Assembly (NCBI GenBank): GCA_964536215.1
Contig: CAZHWT010000003.1
Location: 14,399 to 78,398 of the forward strand
Source of the DNA: CAZHWT01 sp964536215
GTDB lineage: Bacteria > Patescibacteriota > CAZHWT01
Length of the DNA: 64,000 nt
Direction: 5' to 3'
Shown here: positions 26,153 through 35,776 of the stretch, in pieces
How the letters are laid out: each line of letters starts with the position of its first letter
Numbering within the stretch: position 1 is the stretch's first letter
Program-made: the position numbers and the translations under genes
The notes under the pieces: generated by a model
What the model was told of the DNA's origin: nothing
What the model saw: only the letters and a program-made list of their open reading frames with translations
Databases searched by the model: none

Positions 26153-27780
26153 GGACCATCGTACATAATGACCAAAGTTGTCTGCTCTAGAGCTGGCAAG
26201 TATCGTTGCCAGTCGGCTTCTTTTTGCAGTAGGATGTAGCGCATATGGTAATTCTGCAGGAGCTTAAGGTCACTATGATCTTGCTGCAGCCAGGCTTGCA
26301 TAGCATCATCTAAGGGTGACTGGGTTGCATCCAGCCGAATTTGGTTGAGCAGAGCGCTGGTAATGACTGGTTGGTCTATGGCAACTTTAACTGGATTCGC
26401 TATGATGCGGTTATAGGCCAGGCTGTGTCTGATGTAGGCTTGCCACGGCAGAGCCAAGACGACGCCGGGCTGTTGTTGAATGAGGCGGTTGGCCTGAGCC
26501 CAATCCACTGGATACTGTGAGGGCCGCACTTGACTACCCAAACCGCCAACCATGAACGGTACTATGGTGATTGGGGCAATGACTAGCACAAGACTGAGCA
26601 GAACTGCTTCAATCTTACTTCGGAAAGGCCAGGCTTTGAATATGGCGTTGTGGCCAATAAAGCCAGCTATCCACCGGGCGCCAAATACCGACGATAGTGT
26701 CAAAAACATACTGACTACTCCTATCAACTTAGTCGTATCCCGCAAGCCAGCCGCACCGGGCACACGACTTAGTATAGAAATGGCCGCGTCTGGCCAAGTA
26801 GAGGCTACAGTAACCGTTACAAGTGAGACTAGCGCGGCCAGCGCCAGGCTTATCGACCAGAACATATCCTGTTTTAACCACCAATACAGCCCAACACAAC
26901 TAAATAGTAGCGTTGTAACCCCGCCTATCCACCACCACGGCCAGATATCGAGCGGCATAAGATAATCTGTTTGCCAGAAGCCATATCCTTGCACAGCCCG
27001 CCAGGCAACTTCCCAACCATTCCCCGGAGCAGTAAAGGCAGGCAATTGATTAATGGAGATTTTACTAAAAGAGCTGGCGTTGCTCGTTGCGGTAAGCAGC
27101 CAAGGAGAATTAGCAAGCAACGTGGTGATGGCCCACGCGACAGTAAATACAGCCTGCTTGCTAACACTCAGCCAGTTTACTCGAACTGGAAACAGGTGGC
27201 GCAGTGACGGCTTGGGCCAATGGTGAGCAATTAGCACTCTGCTCAGAGTCAGAATACTAATGTACCACCAATGCAGACTGGCCATGGGGTAGAGGGCCAT
27301 GAGCACAATCCATCGCAGGCTATGGCGGAACGATGGGGCATCGAGCAGGTTGGCGCTCATTTTGATCGCTAAAGGAAAAAGACCAAAACCGAGCAAGACC
27401 AGCCACTGACCAGCGGCTAAGCGCTCAAATACATATGGATTAAAGAGTAGGAGAAGTCCAACTAATAGACTCCACGGCGGAGAGAACCAACGGCGAGCCA
27501 ATTGAAACCCGGCCCAACCGATCAGCCACAAAACAGCGGTCAATAACAGCGCTTGAATTATGCCGATGGGCAACAGTTGGTTGAGCCCGTACTGCAGTAG
27601 CACTAGCGGCCAATGCGCTGGCAGGCCATCCCCAATATAATCTGACAGCTGCATGTGTGGGCCATAGACCATATCCAGTAAAAAAATCTGGCCGCGGCTA
27701 AACCAGGGAAAGGTAACTGCGAGAGCAGCCAGTAGATATAAATAAATGGGTATAGCTTGGCGTTGGACTGGTAGGACCAT
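26125..27780 (-). CDS. Large polytopic membrane protein, GT-C-like
   Basis: This protein has about 551 residues and 11-13 hydrophobic helices with a short C-terminal soluble part. The arrangement, and phrases such as LLFNPYVFERLAAGQW and a first-loop FLLDMVYGPHMQL, resemble lipid-linked-sugar-dependent GT-C glycosyltransferases and YfhO-like proteins, but I cannot point to a certain catalytic Asp. I prefer the ATG at 27780 because TATAAT (27792-27797, minus strand) leaves only 11 nt before it; the in-frame ATG at 27789 lies too close to the -10. It is likely to act on surface glycans made by the genes downstream at 29.5-42 kb. Confidence 0.72.
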   Translation of the reverse strand: MVLPVQRQAIPIYLYLLAALAVTFPWFSRGQIFLLDMVYGPHMQLSDYIGDGLPAHWPLVLLQYGLNQLLPIGIIQALLLTAVLWLIGWAGFQLARRWFSPPWSLLVGLLLLFNPYVFERLAAGQWLVLLGFGLFPLAIKMSANLLDAPSFRHSLRWIVLMALYPMASLHWWYISILTLSRVLIAHHWPKPSLRHLFPVRVNWLSVSKQAVFTVAWAITTLLANSPWLLTATSNASSFSKISINQLPAFTAPGNGWEVAWRAVQGYGFWQTDYLMPLDIWPWWWIGGVTTLLFSCVGLYWWLKQDMFWSISLALAALVSLVTVTVASTWPDAAISILSRVPGAAGLRDTTKLIGVVSMFLTLSSVFGARWIAGFIGHNAIFKAWPFRSKIEAVLLSLVLVIAPITIVPFMVGGLGSQVRPSQYPVDWAQANRLIQQQPGVVLALPWQAYIRHSLAYNRIIANPVKVAIDQPVITSALLNQIRLDATQSPLDDAMQAWLQQDHSDLKLLQNYHMRYILLQKEADWQRYLPALEQTTLVIMYDGPKLRLYKMP

Positions 27781-27988
27781 AATAATCATTTATTATATCT
27801 CTATTTTCCTATCTTATTGTGCCATCAACCATTCGGGCTCACTTTGTTAAACCAAGCGACCTAGGCGAAAGCCTCAGCAGCTTCCGCCCGCCAGGTGACA
27901 GTATTTGGACTAAGTATGATTTGACTTACTTGCATAATGGGTTTATCCTTTATGTTATAGTTATACTATCACCTATTGAGGAGGTCAT

Positions 27989-28390
27989 ATGCAACATACT
28001 AAAGCGATACTTACATCCAGCGTTGGTGCTGTGGCAGTAGCGGGAGCTTGGCCAGCGGCAGTATTGGCCCAAACCATAACGCCAACCCCTACTTCCACCC
28101 CCTCAGCCAGCCCGACTCCCAGCGCTACTCCTACCAGCAGCAATCCGACAGTGACTCCCAGCGATACCATTATGCAGACCACTATGACCACGCCGACGCC
28201 AACCTCTGCGGCCCAGACAAATAGCGCTATGCCGCAATACTGGTGGTGGCTGTTATTGCTTGCCGTGGTCGTCATTCTCCTTTTAGTAACCCTCAGTCGC
28301 CGCGGACGGCGCACTAATACCACGTCAACTACGACCGATCAGCCGGTTACCCGCACCCGGAGCACCACTACCACAGAAGAGGACCTGTGA
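27989..28390 (+). CDS. Small Thr/Pro-rich surface protein with C-terminal anchor
   Basis: This 133-residue protein has a signal peptide (residues 1-28, AVLAQ end) and a 60-residue Thr/Pro/Ser stalk. A C-terminal membrane helix (about 85-105) is followed by RRGRR and a Thr-rich tail. GAGGAGG precedes the ATG, and TATACT lies about 20 nt upstream. No domain is present beyond the stalk, so it is probably a cell-surface stalk or a glycosylated anchor. The function is unknown. Confidence 0.72.
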   Translation: MQHTKAILTSSVGAVAVAGAWPAAVLAQTITPTPTSTPSASPTPSATPTSSNPTVTPSDTIMQTTMTTPTPTSAAQTNSAMPQYWWWLLLLAVVVILLLVTLSRRGRRTNTTSTTTDQPVTRTRSTTTTEEDL

Positions 28391-28430
28391 TTTAATCCAG
28401 AATATTCGCTTTGCCCAATGTTCCTTTGTG

Positions 28431-28649
28431 CATAGCCCGAATTATGGAACTCCTATCTCTGCACCATCATCCTGAGTGTTAGCAGCTTGTCCGCCTCCGG
28501 TGGAACGGATATTCCAAACTATTATGGAGTACCTGAGGTGGAAGATTCTTCCCCTGCACTGTAATGGTGCAGGGTCAGAATGACGTGATAAGAGAGGCGT
28601 AAACTCTCTTTGTGATAGTTGAAAAGTGAGTTTCGAAATTCGGGCTATG
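28431..28649. repeat. MITE-like element with 13-bp terminal inverted repeats
   Basis: CATAGCCCGAATT (28431-28443) is the perfect inverse of AATTCGGGCTATG (28637-28649). The interior carries a TGTCCGCC hairpin (28488-28504) and a second hairpin CCTGCACTGTAATGGTGCAGG followed by GTCAGAATGAC. No reading frame is visible inside. Confidence 0.75.
28488..28504 (+). repeat. TGTCCGCC hairpin, copy 2
   Basis: TGTCCGCCTCCGGTGGA, one change from the other copies, inside the MITE-like element. Confidence 0.75.
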
Positions 28650-28711
28650 TGCATTCAACGATGAAAAAAGGTGATAGGGAACAGTCGGTGATCAATTATT
28701 CTTAAAAGAAA

Positions 28712-28735
28712 TTGCAGCCCGCTTTAGCAGCGGGC
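28712..28735 (-). terminator. Hairpin, probable terminator of the 28904 gene
   Basis: CAGCCCGC pairs with GCGGGCTG. On the minus strand it is followed by CAATTTCTTTT. It lies 170 bp past the stop at 28904; the sequence between holds a CGTCTAG/CTAGACG hairpin and no gene. Confidence 0.55.
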
Positions 28736-28903
28736 TGTGTTAGTACGTCTAGATTAGACTAGACGCGGCTGTTGTAGCAGCTTGAGAGCTGAGGGTCGGG
28801 ACAAACGAGCCTGAAACAGAGGTCACACCTACTCATCCCGTTGTGACTGGTCAAGGTGCGTGGCCACGGACTCACTGCAAAAAGCCATGCCAGCTGTGGT
28901 GAG

Positions 28904-29368
28904 TCAACGATCAGCCCGCGCCTTTTGTCTCAGCAGGCGCCATATCGTTTTTGATTGCCTTAATTGGCTGATTCCATTACCGACCGCGATATTGCTGACA
29001 CTTCTCTCTCCGCCAATCGCAGACTGAGTGCGCCGTCCGCCCCCATCAAAACCATAGTAGCGGATCATGTCTTGAGTGCGTGCGCGTCTTATCTCGGGCG
29101 CAAAAGCCGCGGCTAGATCTTCCAGTGTTATCCGATCAGCGTATTCGGCCAGAGACGCATGAGCATCCCGACGAATATCTCTGCGGAACATGGGTAGATA
29201 CGTGTCATCGACGATGGGCAAAATAGGACGTTCCGGAATGTTCCTGAGTATCCTTTTTTTAATACCCCTAAGCGAACGGCCGTCCGCAGGACAATAGTTA
29301 TAATCGAATGGCCAACTTTGCTGACAATGTGGACAGGTAACGGTTAACGGCGTCTTGGTCGAAATCAT
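28904..29368 (-). CDS. Zinc-ribbon hypothetical protein
   Basis: This 154-residue soluble protein has an N-terminal zinc ribbon (CPHCQQSW...YCPADG, residues about 12-30) followed by a basic region and an Arg-rich C-terminus. GGAGAGAG precedes the ATG. The central part (about 60-105, with DIRRDAHASLAEYADRI) is helical. I do not recognise the family; nucleic-acid binding is plausible from the charge but unproven. Confidence 0.65.
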   Translation of the reverse strand: MISTKTPLTVTCPHCQQSWPFDYNYCPADGRSLRGIKKRILRNIPERPILPIVDDTYLPMFRRDIRRDAHASLAEYADRITLEDLAAAFAPEIRRARTQDMIRYYGFDGGGRRTQSAIGGERSVSNIAVGNGISQLRQSKTIWRLLRQKARADR

Positions 29369-29512
29369 GTTCTCTCTCCAGTTACATAAAATCTGATTGC
29401 CTGTCGAACTTATAGCAGAAAGGCTTGCTCAAGGCAACTTATACTATGCGCTCAACGCTAGCTACGGCTTTCTGCACGAGGATTTTTCGCTGCTGCTTTT
29501 TCACAAGCTAAT

Positions 29513-29536
29513 AAATACCTATTTAAATAGGTATTT
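29513..29536. repeat. AT-rich palindrome, copy 2
   Basis: This perfect 24-bp palindrome, with core CCTATTTAAATAGG, is followed by AATTGGCTATTTATT. It stands at the 3' end of the minus-strand gene whose stop is at 29543. Confidence 0.88.
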
Positions 29537-29542
29537 AATTGG

Positions 29543-29956
29543 CTATTTATTCCCATCACCATTCTGTTTCCTAGAATCAGCAATTAGTTCGCCGATCTGC
29601 TTTACGACGCCGATGGCGAGGAAGTAGTAGGCCCAGACGGCTACCGTTTCGCTCCAGATGGCGCCTTGGGGGAGGACTAAGGTTTGAGCCAGGATTTGCA
29701 GAATGAGAATTACAACTAAGCAACCTACGCCAGCACCAATGGAGATGCAGCCATCAATGTGCCAGAGGAACAGGCTAATGCCAAAGAGGATGAAAAAGAC
29801 CGACTCCCAGGAGGCGTGCCAGACAAAGTAACTCAGCCAGAAGGCCAGGCCGAACAATAGCAGGCGAGTAACGTCACGACGGGTAAAGTGGGTGGCTATA
29901 TAAACTAGCCCGCGCCAAGCATCGCGTACAGTAAATAGGTAATTGGTAATGTCCAT
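29543..29956 (-). CDS. Small integral membrane protein
   Basis: This 137-residue protein has three or four hydrophobic helices (about 30-50, 55-70, 72-92, 102-120). It starts 9 bp after the stop of the large membrane protein upstream, so it is the last gene of that operon. No family is recognised. Position suggests a partner of the glycan-handling proteins. Confidence 0.68.
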   Translation of the reverse strand: MDITNYLFTVRDAWRGLVYIATHFTRRDVTRLLLFGLAFWLSYFVWHASWESVFFILFGISLFLWHIDGCISIGAGVGCLVVILILQILAQTLVLPQGAIWSETVAVWAYYFLAIGVVKQIGELIADSRKQNGDGNK

Positions 29957-29964
29957 GGTTATCG

Positions 29965-32901
29965 CTACCCATCCTCCTTGATTTTGTTTAGGACACTTTT
30001 AATCGACCAACGATCCCGTGAAAATTGAACCAGCCTAGCTAAGGTCGCATTTTTACGCGGGTAGTCACCACGGAAAAGCATTGAAGTAGAATTGCGATTA
30101 CTTGCCGCCTCGCCGTCTTGCTGCCTCGCAACCTGACTTGTCTCCCCAGCAAACCGCCCATTCCGCCGCCGCATGCCGCGCACCCCAGCAAATCCCAGAT
30201 AGCTGATACAAGCGAATAGAGTAGTACCAGAAATTAGCAACCCCAAATAAAACCACCGCTGCGGGAAAAACTCCGCCACCAACTCCAGGTTATACGACCC
30301 ATCCGCATTGCGAGAACAAGCTGGATTATCATCCTTACACAACTCCGCTGGATCCACATACCAACCATTGATCGCACCATTAGCCATCAGATGATGCCTG
30401 TCGTCTATAAATTGGTAGCCTATTGGCAATACGTTGCTTCCCGGACGCCTTAGTCTCAATTTCCACTCTGAGTTATACATGTCTTTAGCGATAAGATAAA
30501 AGGGTGCCTTAGCTTGAGTAATTTGTGTCTCAAATTTGGTCGGGTTATCGATTTGATACGCTACTTTAGGCAAAGACGAATTATTGACTGGCAAGACGGC
30601 GGCGTAATATGTTTCGGCTATTTTGGGAATTTCAAACAAACCAGCACGATCGTACAATATGGTGGCCACTTTACCTTCATCACCTTGATAACCATATAAA
30701 TAAATTGTTGCTGTTGAGGCATCTTGCGGCACATCTATGGTTTGATTAATTTCTTGCCATTCGCGGCTGGCGGCAACCTTGTCTTCAAACACCTCATCCG
30801 AGTTATTAAACTTAATTGTGTACCCAGCTTTGTCGCCGGTATCATTAGTTTTAAAGCTGATGTTAAACAAATAACGTGCCGAAGGCGTTACAGGCACCGA
30901 GGTAAATGAGCATGCGGTATGTCTTCTGGCGGAGAGTTGGAGTGCATATTGACCATCTATGCTTTCGTCAGACTGAGTCATGCTTATGTCTGGCCTGTTG
31001 TCGTAGTTGTAGCAGTCTTGCACCTTGTCATTCCAAAGCTTATTTTCAAATGATGCCTCAGGAATACTATTCTTGATTGGATGAGAAGTAGAGTAACTAT
31101 ACTGTGTCAGATTGTCCTGATTTGTGATGTGTAAGGGCTTGGCATCGGCGACGGCGACTTCATTAAATTGCCCGGCATCATTTTTAGTATATGTATGCAG
31201 GTTTCTGAAGTGGGCTGGGGGTATTGTAAGCGGGTAAACTATCTGATTGTTGATGAGATCCAGATTCTGCCTACTTAGACCACTGAATAGGCTAATTACC
31301 TGATACTGACTATCTTTATCCGTTACAAAGTTATATTTTTGATGCAGCACTGACTCTACAAGCGCTTTCTTGCCGGATTGATCTAAGAGATTATTGCTGG
31401 CAAATAGAGCCGTGGTTGCTCGTACGAACGGCTGCTGATTGGTGGCAGCAAAAATAGACATATTAAAATCCGGATAGTTATGGAGGAGACGGTATCCGGC
31501 TAGCTCTTCTGGAGAACAGCTGATCAGAAAATCATAATCGCTTAAATTTATAAAATCACGTTGATCAGAGTTGATGCTGGTTACTTGAACATTTTTAGAA
31601 GAAATAATTTGATTAAACTCTATATTTGCGTCAGGATTCTTCTTGTACAACGATGGGCAATCTTTGTTGCTTATTTGGAGCAACCGTTTATGTTCCATGT
31701 CTATGTTGACCAGTGACTGGAAATAGTGCACATGACGCGGGGCTAGCAATTTAGCGTAAACATCCTGGGCAATATACCCATTCATACCAACAAAAATAAC
31801 CACCCCGATGCCCCCCAACAGATAGTTAGCTTTGGTGGAGACCACCTTAGCTGCTAAGACGACGATAATGATGCATAAAAAGAATGGTTGATAGAGCTGC
31901 CATTTTAAGGGTGACCTAAACGACCAGCCGCCCGGTAATTCGATAATAAATTTGATTGCTTTATCTACATTTAAAAATGTGCCAGTGGCTAATAGAGATA
32001 GCCCTAAAAAAACTGCGGCTGATACAGCAATTAATTGCTTTTGTCTTAGGGATAATTGCTTATATTTTAGACAATATACCCACCCAATAATGACATAAAG
32101 CAAAATTAAACTGGCGACATAATAGCCTGCAAGGCCGTCAGCAAAGAAGTTGAAGTCTTTGAGTACATCCTTGGATAAGGTCAGCGAGGTAAGAATATTA
32201 CCAGTGTTGGCAATATAGATAAGATTGGTAAAATCTGGCGGCTCTTCAAACGACTGGAGCAAGGTGGTCTTGCTTAGCGATCCAATAGCCGCGACCGGCA
32301 GGATCACGTAAGCATGCAGCAATATAGTTACCAGCGACAGCAGGCTACCAGCTTTGACAAAATCTTTGAACGAAGTAGCCCGCGAGCATACGATTATTAA
32401 AGCATACATGAAGGCTATGCACAGGTTTATAGCTAAGGTAAATGGATGAATAAATGAGATATTAATGGTAATAGCCAATGGCACTATTGCCCACGTTTGC
32501 CGACGGCGCACCAGTAGATCTGTTAGCACCAGCATTAATGGCAGCATAGCTACGGCAATAGTTAGGCCTGCTTTAGCAAAGTTACCTAGAAAAATTGGGT
32601 TAACCGCAAAGAACAAGGCTACGGCTACTTTTAACAGTTTTGAGTACGATCGAAAAAAGTAACCCAGAAAGCTATATAAACCAATAAAACAGATGACTAA
32701 GGTTAAAAAGATGTACGCGTACGATGCGGCGACATTGCCACTTACCATGTAGGGAAGCAATAAAGGCGATTTAGAGAAGATGCGAATAATGCCATCTAGA
32801 TTGACTGCACCGTTCTGAAACGACCACAAAAAAACCTGCTTTGCCCAATATATAGAAAAGTTAAAGGGAAAAATAAAATCTCCAGCAGACAGGAATAACA
32901 T
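29965..32901 (-). CDS. Giant GT-C-like membrane protein with extracellular jelly-roll domain
   Basis: This 978-residue protein has about twelve N-terminal membrane helices (first 400 residues), with WSFRSPLKWQLYQPF, a phrase also seen in arabinofuranosyltransferase- and YfhO-like proteins. A long extracellular region contains a carbohydrate-binding-module-like jelly roll (about 600-740, SFENKLWNDKVQDC to YDRAGLFEI). A last membrane helix lies near 895-915, followed by a basic tail. The tail holds QVARQQDGEAAS, encoded by the same CTTGCCGCC decamers found in intergenic repeats, apparently a repeat inserted in frame. It is probably a lipid-sugar-dependent glycosyltransferase; this is inference from topology. 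Confidence 0.75.
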   Translation of the reverse strand: MLFLSAGDFIFPFNFSIYWAKQVFLWSFQNGAVNLDGIIRIFSKSPLLLPYMVSGNVAASYAYIFLTLVICFIGLYSFLGYFFRSYSKLLKVAVALFFAVNPIFLGNFAKAGLTIAVAMLPLMLVLTDLLVRRRQTWAIVPLAITINISFIHPFTLAINLCIAFMYALIIVCSRATSFKDFVKAGSLLSLVTILLHAYVILPVAAIGSLSKTTLLQSFEEPPDFTNLIYIANTGNILTSLTLSKDVLKDFNFFADGLAGYYVASLILLYVIIGWVYCLKYKQLSLRQKQLIAVSAAVFLGLSLLATGTFLNVDKAIKFIIELPGGWSFRSPLKWQLYQPFFLCIIIVVLAAKVVSTKANYLLGGIGVVIFVGMNGYIAQDVYAKLLAPRHVHYFQSLVNIDMEHKRLLQISNKDCPSLYKKNPDANIEFNQIISSKNVQVTSINSDQRDFINLSDYDFLISCSPEELAGYRLLHNYPDFNMSIFAATNQQPFVRATTALFASNNLLDQSGKKALVESVLHQKYNFVTDKDSQYQVISLFSGLSRQNLDLINNQIVYPLTIPPAHFRNLHTYTKNDAGQFNEVAVADAKPLHITNQDNLTQYSYSTSHPIKNSIPEASFENKLWNDKVQDCYNYDNRPDISMTQSDESIDGQYALQLSARRHTACSFTSVPVTPSARYLFNISFKTNDTGDKAGYTIKFNNSDEVFEDKVAASREWQEINQTIDVPQDASTATIYLYGYQGDEGKVATILYDRAGLFEIPKIAETYYAAVLPVNNSSLPKVAYQIDNPTKFETQITQAKAPFYLIAKDMYNSEWKLRLRRPGSNVLPIGYQFIDDRHHLMANGAINGWYVDPAELCKDDNPACSRNADGSYNLELVAEFFPQRWFYLGLLISGTTLFACISYLGFAGVRGMRRRNGRFAGETSQVARQQDGEAASNRNSTSMLFRGDYPRKNATLARLVQFSRDRWSIKSVLNKIKEDG

Positions 32902-32909
32902 AAGCAGTG

Positions 32910-33938
32910 TTACTTATCGAGAAAGGACTTGATCATCTGACCATTCACGTCTTTGATGGCGATTGGCGTGATGTTGTGCATTGCTAGAATCTGTGCAACC
33001 TTATTGTCGTAGCAGATAGGCAAAAAGGGGAGGTCGTTCTGAAGGGCAGTAATAATGGCATGGTATTGTGGAGCTATTAGCCTGAGTTGACGATGATGTC
33101 TCTTGCAGAGCACGTATAAGGCAAGTGGATTGTAGTTAAATTCCAAAGATTTAACGTTATCATGAGCCCTTTGCAAATGCTGTAGCCGTGCATAGCTTTC
33201 GGGATCTACCTCGTTTGGCTCAAGCATAATAATGACAAATTTTATATTGGGTGTTTCCGCCACAATGTCGACGATTAGCTGTGCGTAAGTGTTCTGGTGC
33301 TTCGATTGAAAACGACGTAACGCAATCACTGTTTTAGGCTCATCCAGCTTGAACCGCAGAGCTAGCTCGTCTGCCTCGCCAGCATATGCTGATAAATCGA
33401 TCTTAGGCAGATAAAAGCTGATATCCATATCCAACTCAACATGAGGGGACCATTTAGCAAAGTTGTCGTAGGTTTCCTGATCTCTGGCCAGAATTAACTT
33501 GCTGGCTTTAGCTGCTATCCAAGCAGATATTCTTCCAATTCTAGTGGTGGAGGAGTAGTAGCCCACACCAACTAGATACACCGGCCGTCTGAGCACGACC
33601 GAGTAGAAATAGAGGAGAACGGATAGCAAGAATATCGACCAATTAAAATCTAGGCCCCACAGCCCGCCTCCACCAATTACGATCTGCTTACTCCGCAATA
33701 TCTGCTTGACGGTGGACCACTTTTTACCACCATCAACGATGGTAAAATCGAAGTTGTGGTGATATGTCAAATATCGATGTGGCTGTTGGTAGTAAACAGA
33801 CACCTTTGTTATGTCATTTTGCCTAAAGAGTAGGGAGAGTGTTTCTAAGAGCAACTCATCGCCATAGTTGCCACCACCGTAATACCCTATCACCAGCGGT
33901 TCGGTTAGTTCTTTTGACTTAAGCAAGTCTAACAACAT
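32910..33938 (-). CDS. Polysaccharide pyruvyl transferase family protein
   Basis: This protein, about 342 residues, probably transfers pyruvate from phosphoenolpyruvate to a sugar of a surface polymer (CsaB/WcaK-type family). The start motif IGYYGGGNYGDELLLETL is characteristic, as are IVIGGGGLWG near 95 and the late DLPFLPICYDNK. I favour the ATG at 33938, four bases past the upstream stop; an in-frame TTG at 33950 overlaps the upstream gene and is an alternative. Pyruvylation makes polymers acidic and, in other bacteria, recruits S-layer proteins. Confidence 0.88.
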   Translation of the reverse strand: MLLDLLKSKELTEPLVIGYYGGGNYGDELLLETLSLLFRQNDITKVSVYYQQPHRYLTYHHNFDFTIVDGGKKWSTVKQILRSKQIVIGGGGLWGLDFNWSIFLLSVLLYFYSVVLRRPVYLVGVGYYSSTTRIGRISAWIAAKASKLILARDQETYDNFAKWSPHVELDMDISFYLPKIDLSAYAGEADELALRFKLDEPKTVIALRRFQSKHQNTYAQLIVDIVAETPNIKFVIIMLEPNEVDPESYARLQHLQRAHDNVKSLEFNYNPLALYVLCKRHHRQLRLIAPQYHAIITALQNDLPFLPICYDNKVAQILAMHNITPIAIKDVNGQMIKSFLDK

Positions 33939-33942
33939 TAGC

Positions 33943-34785
33943 TTAGTCAAAACCTCCGCTCAGTTTCTGGCTGCCATATCCAATAGCTCCACCGGTAAAC
34001 TCACCGGTTTTCATGACCAGCATACCAGTGCCAATTAGTGGGTTTTTAAATAATCGATGCGGCTGCTTGATGAAGAGAGAGTATCGTGCAAGAGGGCTCA
34101 TCTGATTAGAGATGACTACAGAATGACCATTTACTTGCTTGTAGCGGCTAAAGTGCTTAGCGTAAAAGTACTTCTTTCTTACCGTTTGAATAAGGGTAAC
34201 TTTGCCTTCGTTATGGTAAATGGGGGATTTGATTCTAGCCAGTTTTGCCATGTGCTGGACGCGCTGAGACAAGTCCCAGTCTTCGCCACTGATCATCTGT
34301 TCATTCCATCCACCTACTTGGTCAAATATATTCTTGTCGTAAAAGCGGGCCGCTTCCATCCAATCTACGCCAACGTAAAAACTTTTTTCTAGCTGCTTGC
34401 ACTTAGCCCAGAAGCCTTGTCCAAAGGACTCTTCGGGAATTACTATCCCACCAAACCAAGCATCGCCTTTGCTTAGACTTTGGGCGGTAGCAACACAATC
34501 GCCAACAACGTTTACACTCAAGACCATGTCGCTATCTATAAACAAAACATACTGTCCTTTGGCTTGTTTGGACCCGTAATTACGTTGCGCGCTGCGTTCA
34601 GGGCCGTGGGTAAATACTTTGTCGGCGTAGGCTTGGGCGATGCTGAGCGTGCGGTCAGTACTGTGGTTATCGACGACGATGGTTTCGATGCTGGGGTAGG
34701 CTTGAGCCAGAATTGACTGCAGGCAGTCGGCCAGGAATTCTGCGGAGTTTTTGGTGGGGATAATAATTGAGACTAGGGGAGTCAT
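33943..34785 (-). CDS. Family 2 glycosyltransferase
   Basis: This 280-residue GT-A enzyme has VSIIIPTKNSAEFLADCLQS (nucleotide-sugar binding start), a VVDNHSTD loop, the metal-binding DSDM motif (about 94-97) and a later GEDWDL acceptor motif. It lacks obvious membrane helices. It leads an operon with the pyruvyl transferase and the giant membrane protein. The acceptor and donor cannot be read from sequence. Confidence 0.92.
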   Translation of the reverse strand: MTPLVSIIIPTKNSAEFLADCLQSILAQAYPSIETIVVDNHSTDRTLSIAQAYADKVFTHGPERSAQRNYGSKQAKGQYVLFIDSDMVLSVNVVGDCVATAQSLSKGDAWFGGIVIPEESFGQGFWAKCKQLEKSFYVGVDWMEAARFYDKNIFDQVGGWNEQMISGEDWDLSQRVQHMAKLARIKSPIYHNEGKVTLIQTVRKKYFYAKHFSRYKQVNGHSVVISNQMSPLARYSLFIKQPHRLFKNPLIGTGMLVMKTGEFTGGAIGYGSQKLSGGFD

Positions 34786-34984
34786 AGTGGTTATTAGTTA
34801 TTGGTTGCTTGGATTTGCTGCCATAAAGTTACTAATCTACGAATCTATGCTAATTCGCTAACATGCTAATTACTCATACGACTGTTGCTATTTTGAGGCG
34901 AATGACGCACATGTGCGAATAAGCGCAATGGGGCTCTATAGCACAACCTGTGCTGAGATGTATCGAAGTGCTGCAGAATGACTG

Positions 34985-35010
34985 TAAATATACATTTAGT
35001 TGTATATTTA
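34985..35010. repeat. AT-rich palindrome, copy 3
   Basis: TAAATATACA pairs with TGTATATTTA around a short loop, in the 373-bp stretch 34786-35158. That stretch otherwise holds only a small AGCACA/TGTGCT hairpin and no gene. It lies downstream of the minus-strand stop at 35159. Confidence 0.75.
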
Positions 35011-35158
35011 TTTATCACCTAACTAGCATACATAATTGTCATGTTTTGTGTCAACCTGTGTTGTAACTACTGAAGAGAGTTAGACTCTAAGGAAAGAGGG
35101 TGGGTGAGGAAGAGAGGGAAAAAGAATGGACGCAATGAGAACATTGCGTCCATAAGCG

Positions 35159-35734
35159 CTAGAAGTCTAGACTGACTACCTCGCCTAGTTGCGACATAGT
35201 CCGCACAGCGCTGTCCCATTCTTCTCGGAGGGCCAGCGTTCTGCAAGAATGAACCGATGGCAGCTGAACGTGCCCCGGCAAAGCCTCGAGAAGGATCAGA
35301 TCCTGACCCAATAGATTGATGGGTGCAGGTTGCAGCCCCATACCTTGCTCCATAAGCTCATACCAGCGATATTCAGCCAGGTTGTCTTTGATACCTTTCC
35401 GGTAAAATGACAGGCCAAACCCGGGCACGATGGCAACCTGACCAACACCCCAGAGTTTGTTTTGGTAGACATAGAAATCCTGCAATCCAACTAGTTGAAT
35501 ATTGGGGTCAAATGTCTGCCTAGCCACAACCGGATTGCGACTTTCCTCCTCCAGGCAAATCTCTACCTTCTTGCGCCAACGGCCGGTTATGCGAATACTA
35601 CCATCCAAGCCATGCGAAAACCAGGGAGCTTCCTCTAGTGCGGATAGCGAGTATCGTTTGACCGGTCTTTGCGGATCGACCAGCTTACATACCCCAGCCG
35701 ATAACTGGATAGGTTCGCCAGACAGGACGTCCAT
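35159..35734 (-). CDS. Hypothetical protein, paralogue of the next upstream gene
   Basis: This 191-residue soluble protein starts at the ATG at 35734, which has AGGAGG 5-6 nt upstream; the frame is open further to a TTG. It shares with 35777-36373 a core of the form R.RKKVEICLEEES.NPVVARQTFDP...LQDFYVYQNKLWGVGQVAIV. The alternating beta pattern and length (about 190) recall chorismate-lyase/UTRA-like folds, but I have no firm motif. The two genes form a tandem pair and are likely to work as a heterodimer or on related substrates. Confidence 0.62.
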   Translation of the reverse strand: MDVLSGEPIQLSAGVCKLVDPQRPVKRYSLSALEEAPWFSHGLDGSIRITGRWRKKVEICLEEESRNPVVARQTFDPNIQLVGLQDFYVYQNKLWGVGQVAIVPGFGLSFYRKGIKDNLAEYRWYELMEQGMGLQPAPINLLGQDLILLEALPGHVQLPSVHSCRTLALREEWDSAVRTMSQLGEVVSLDF

Positions 35735-35776
35735 GACTGCCTCCTTTTTGTACACACTGTTAGAGTGCGAGCTCAA

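Noticed and set aside
29397..29627. Plus-strand frame of 76 codons
   Set aside because: It overlaps the AT palindrome and the antisense of a membrane gene and lacks a ribosome-binding site.
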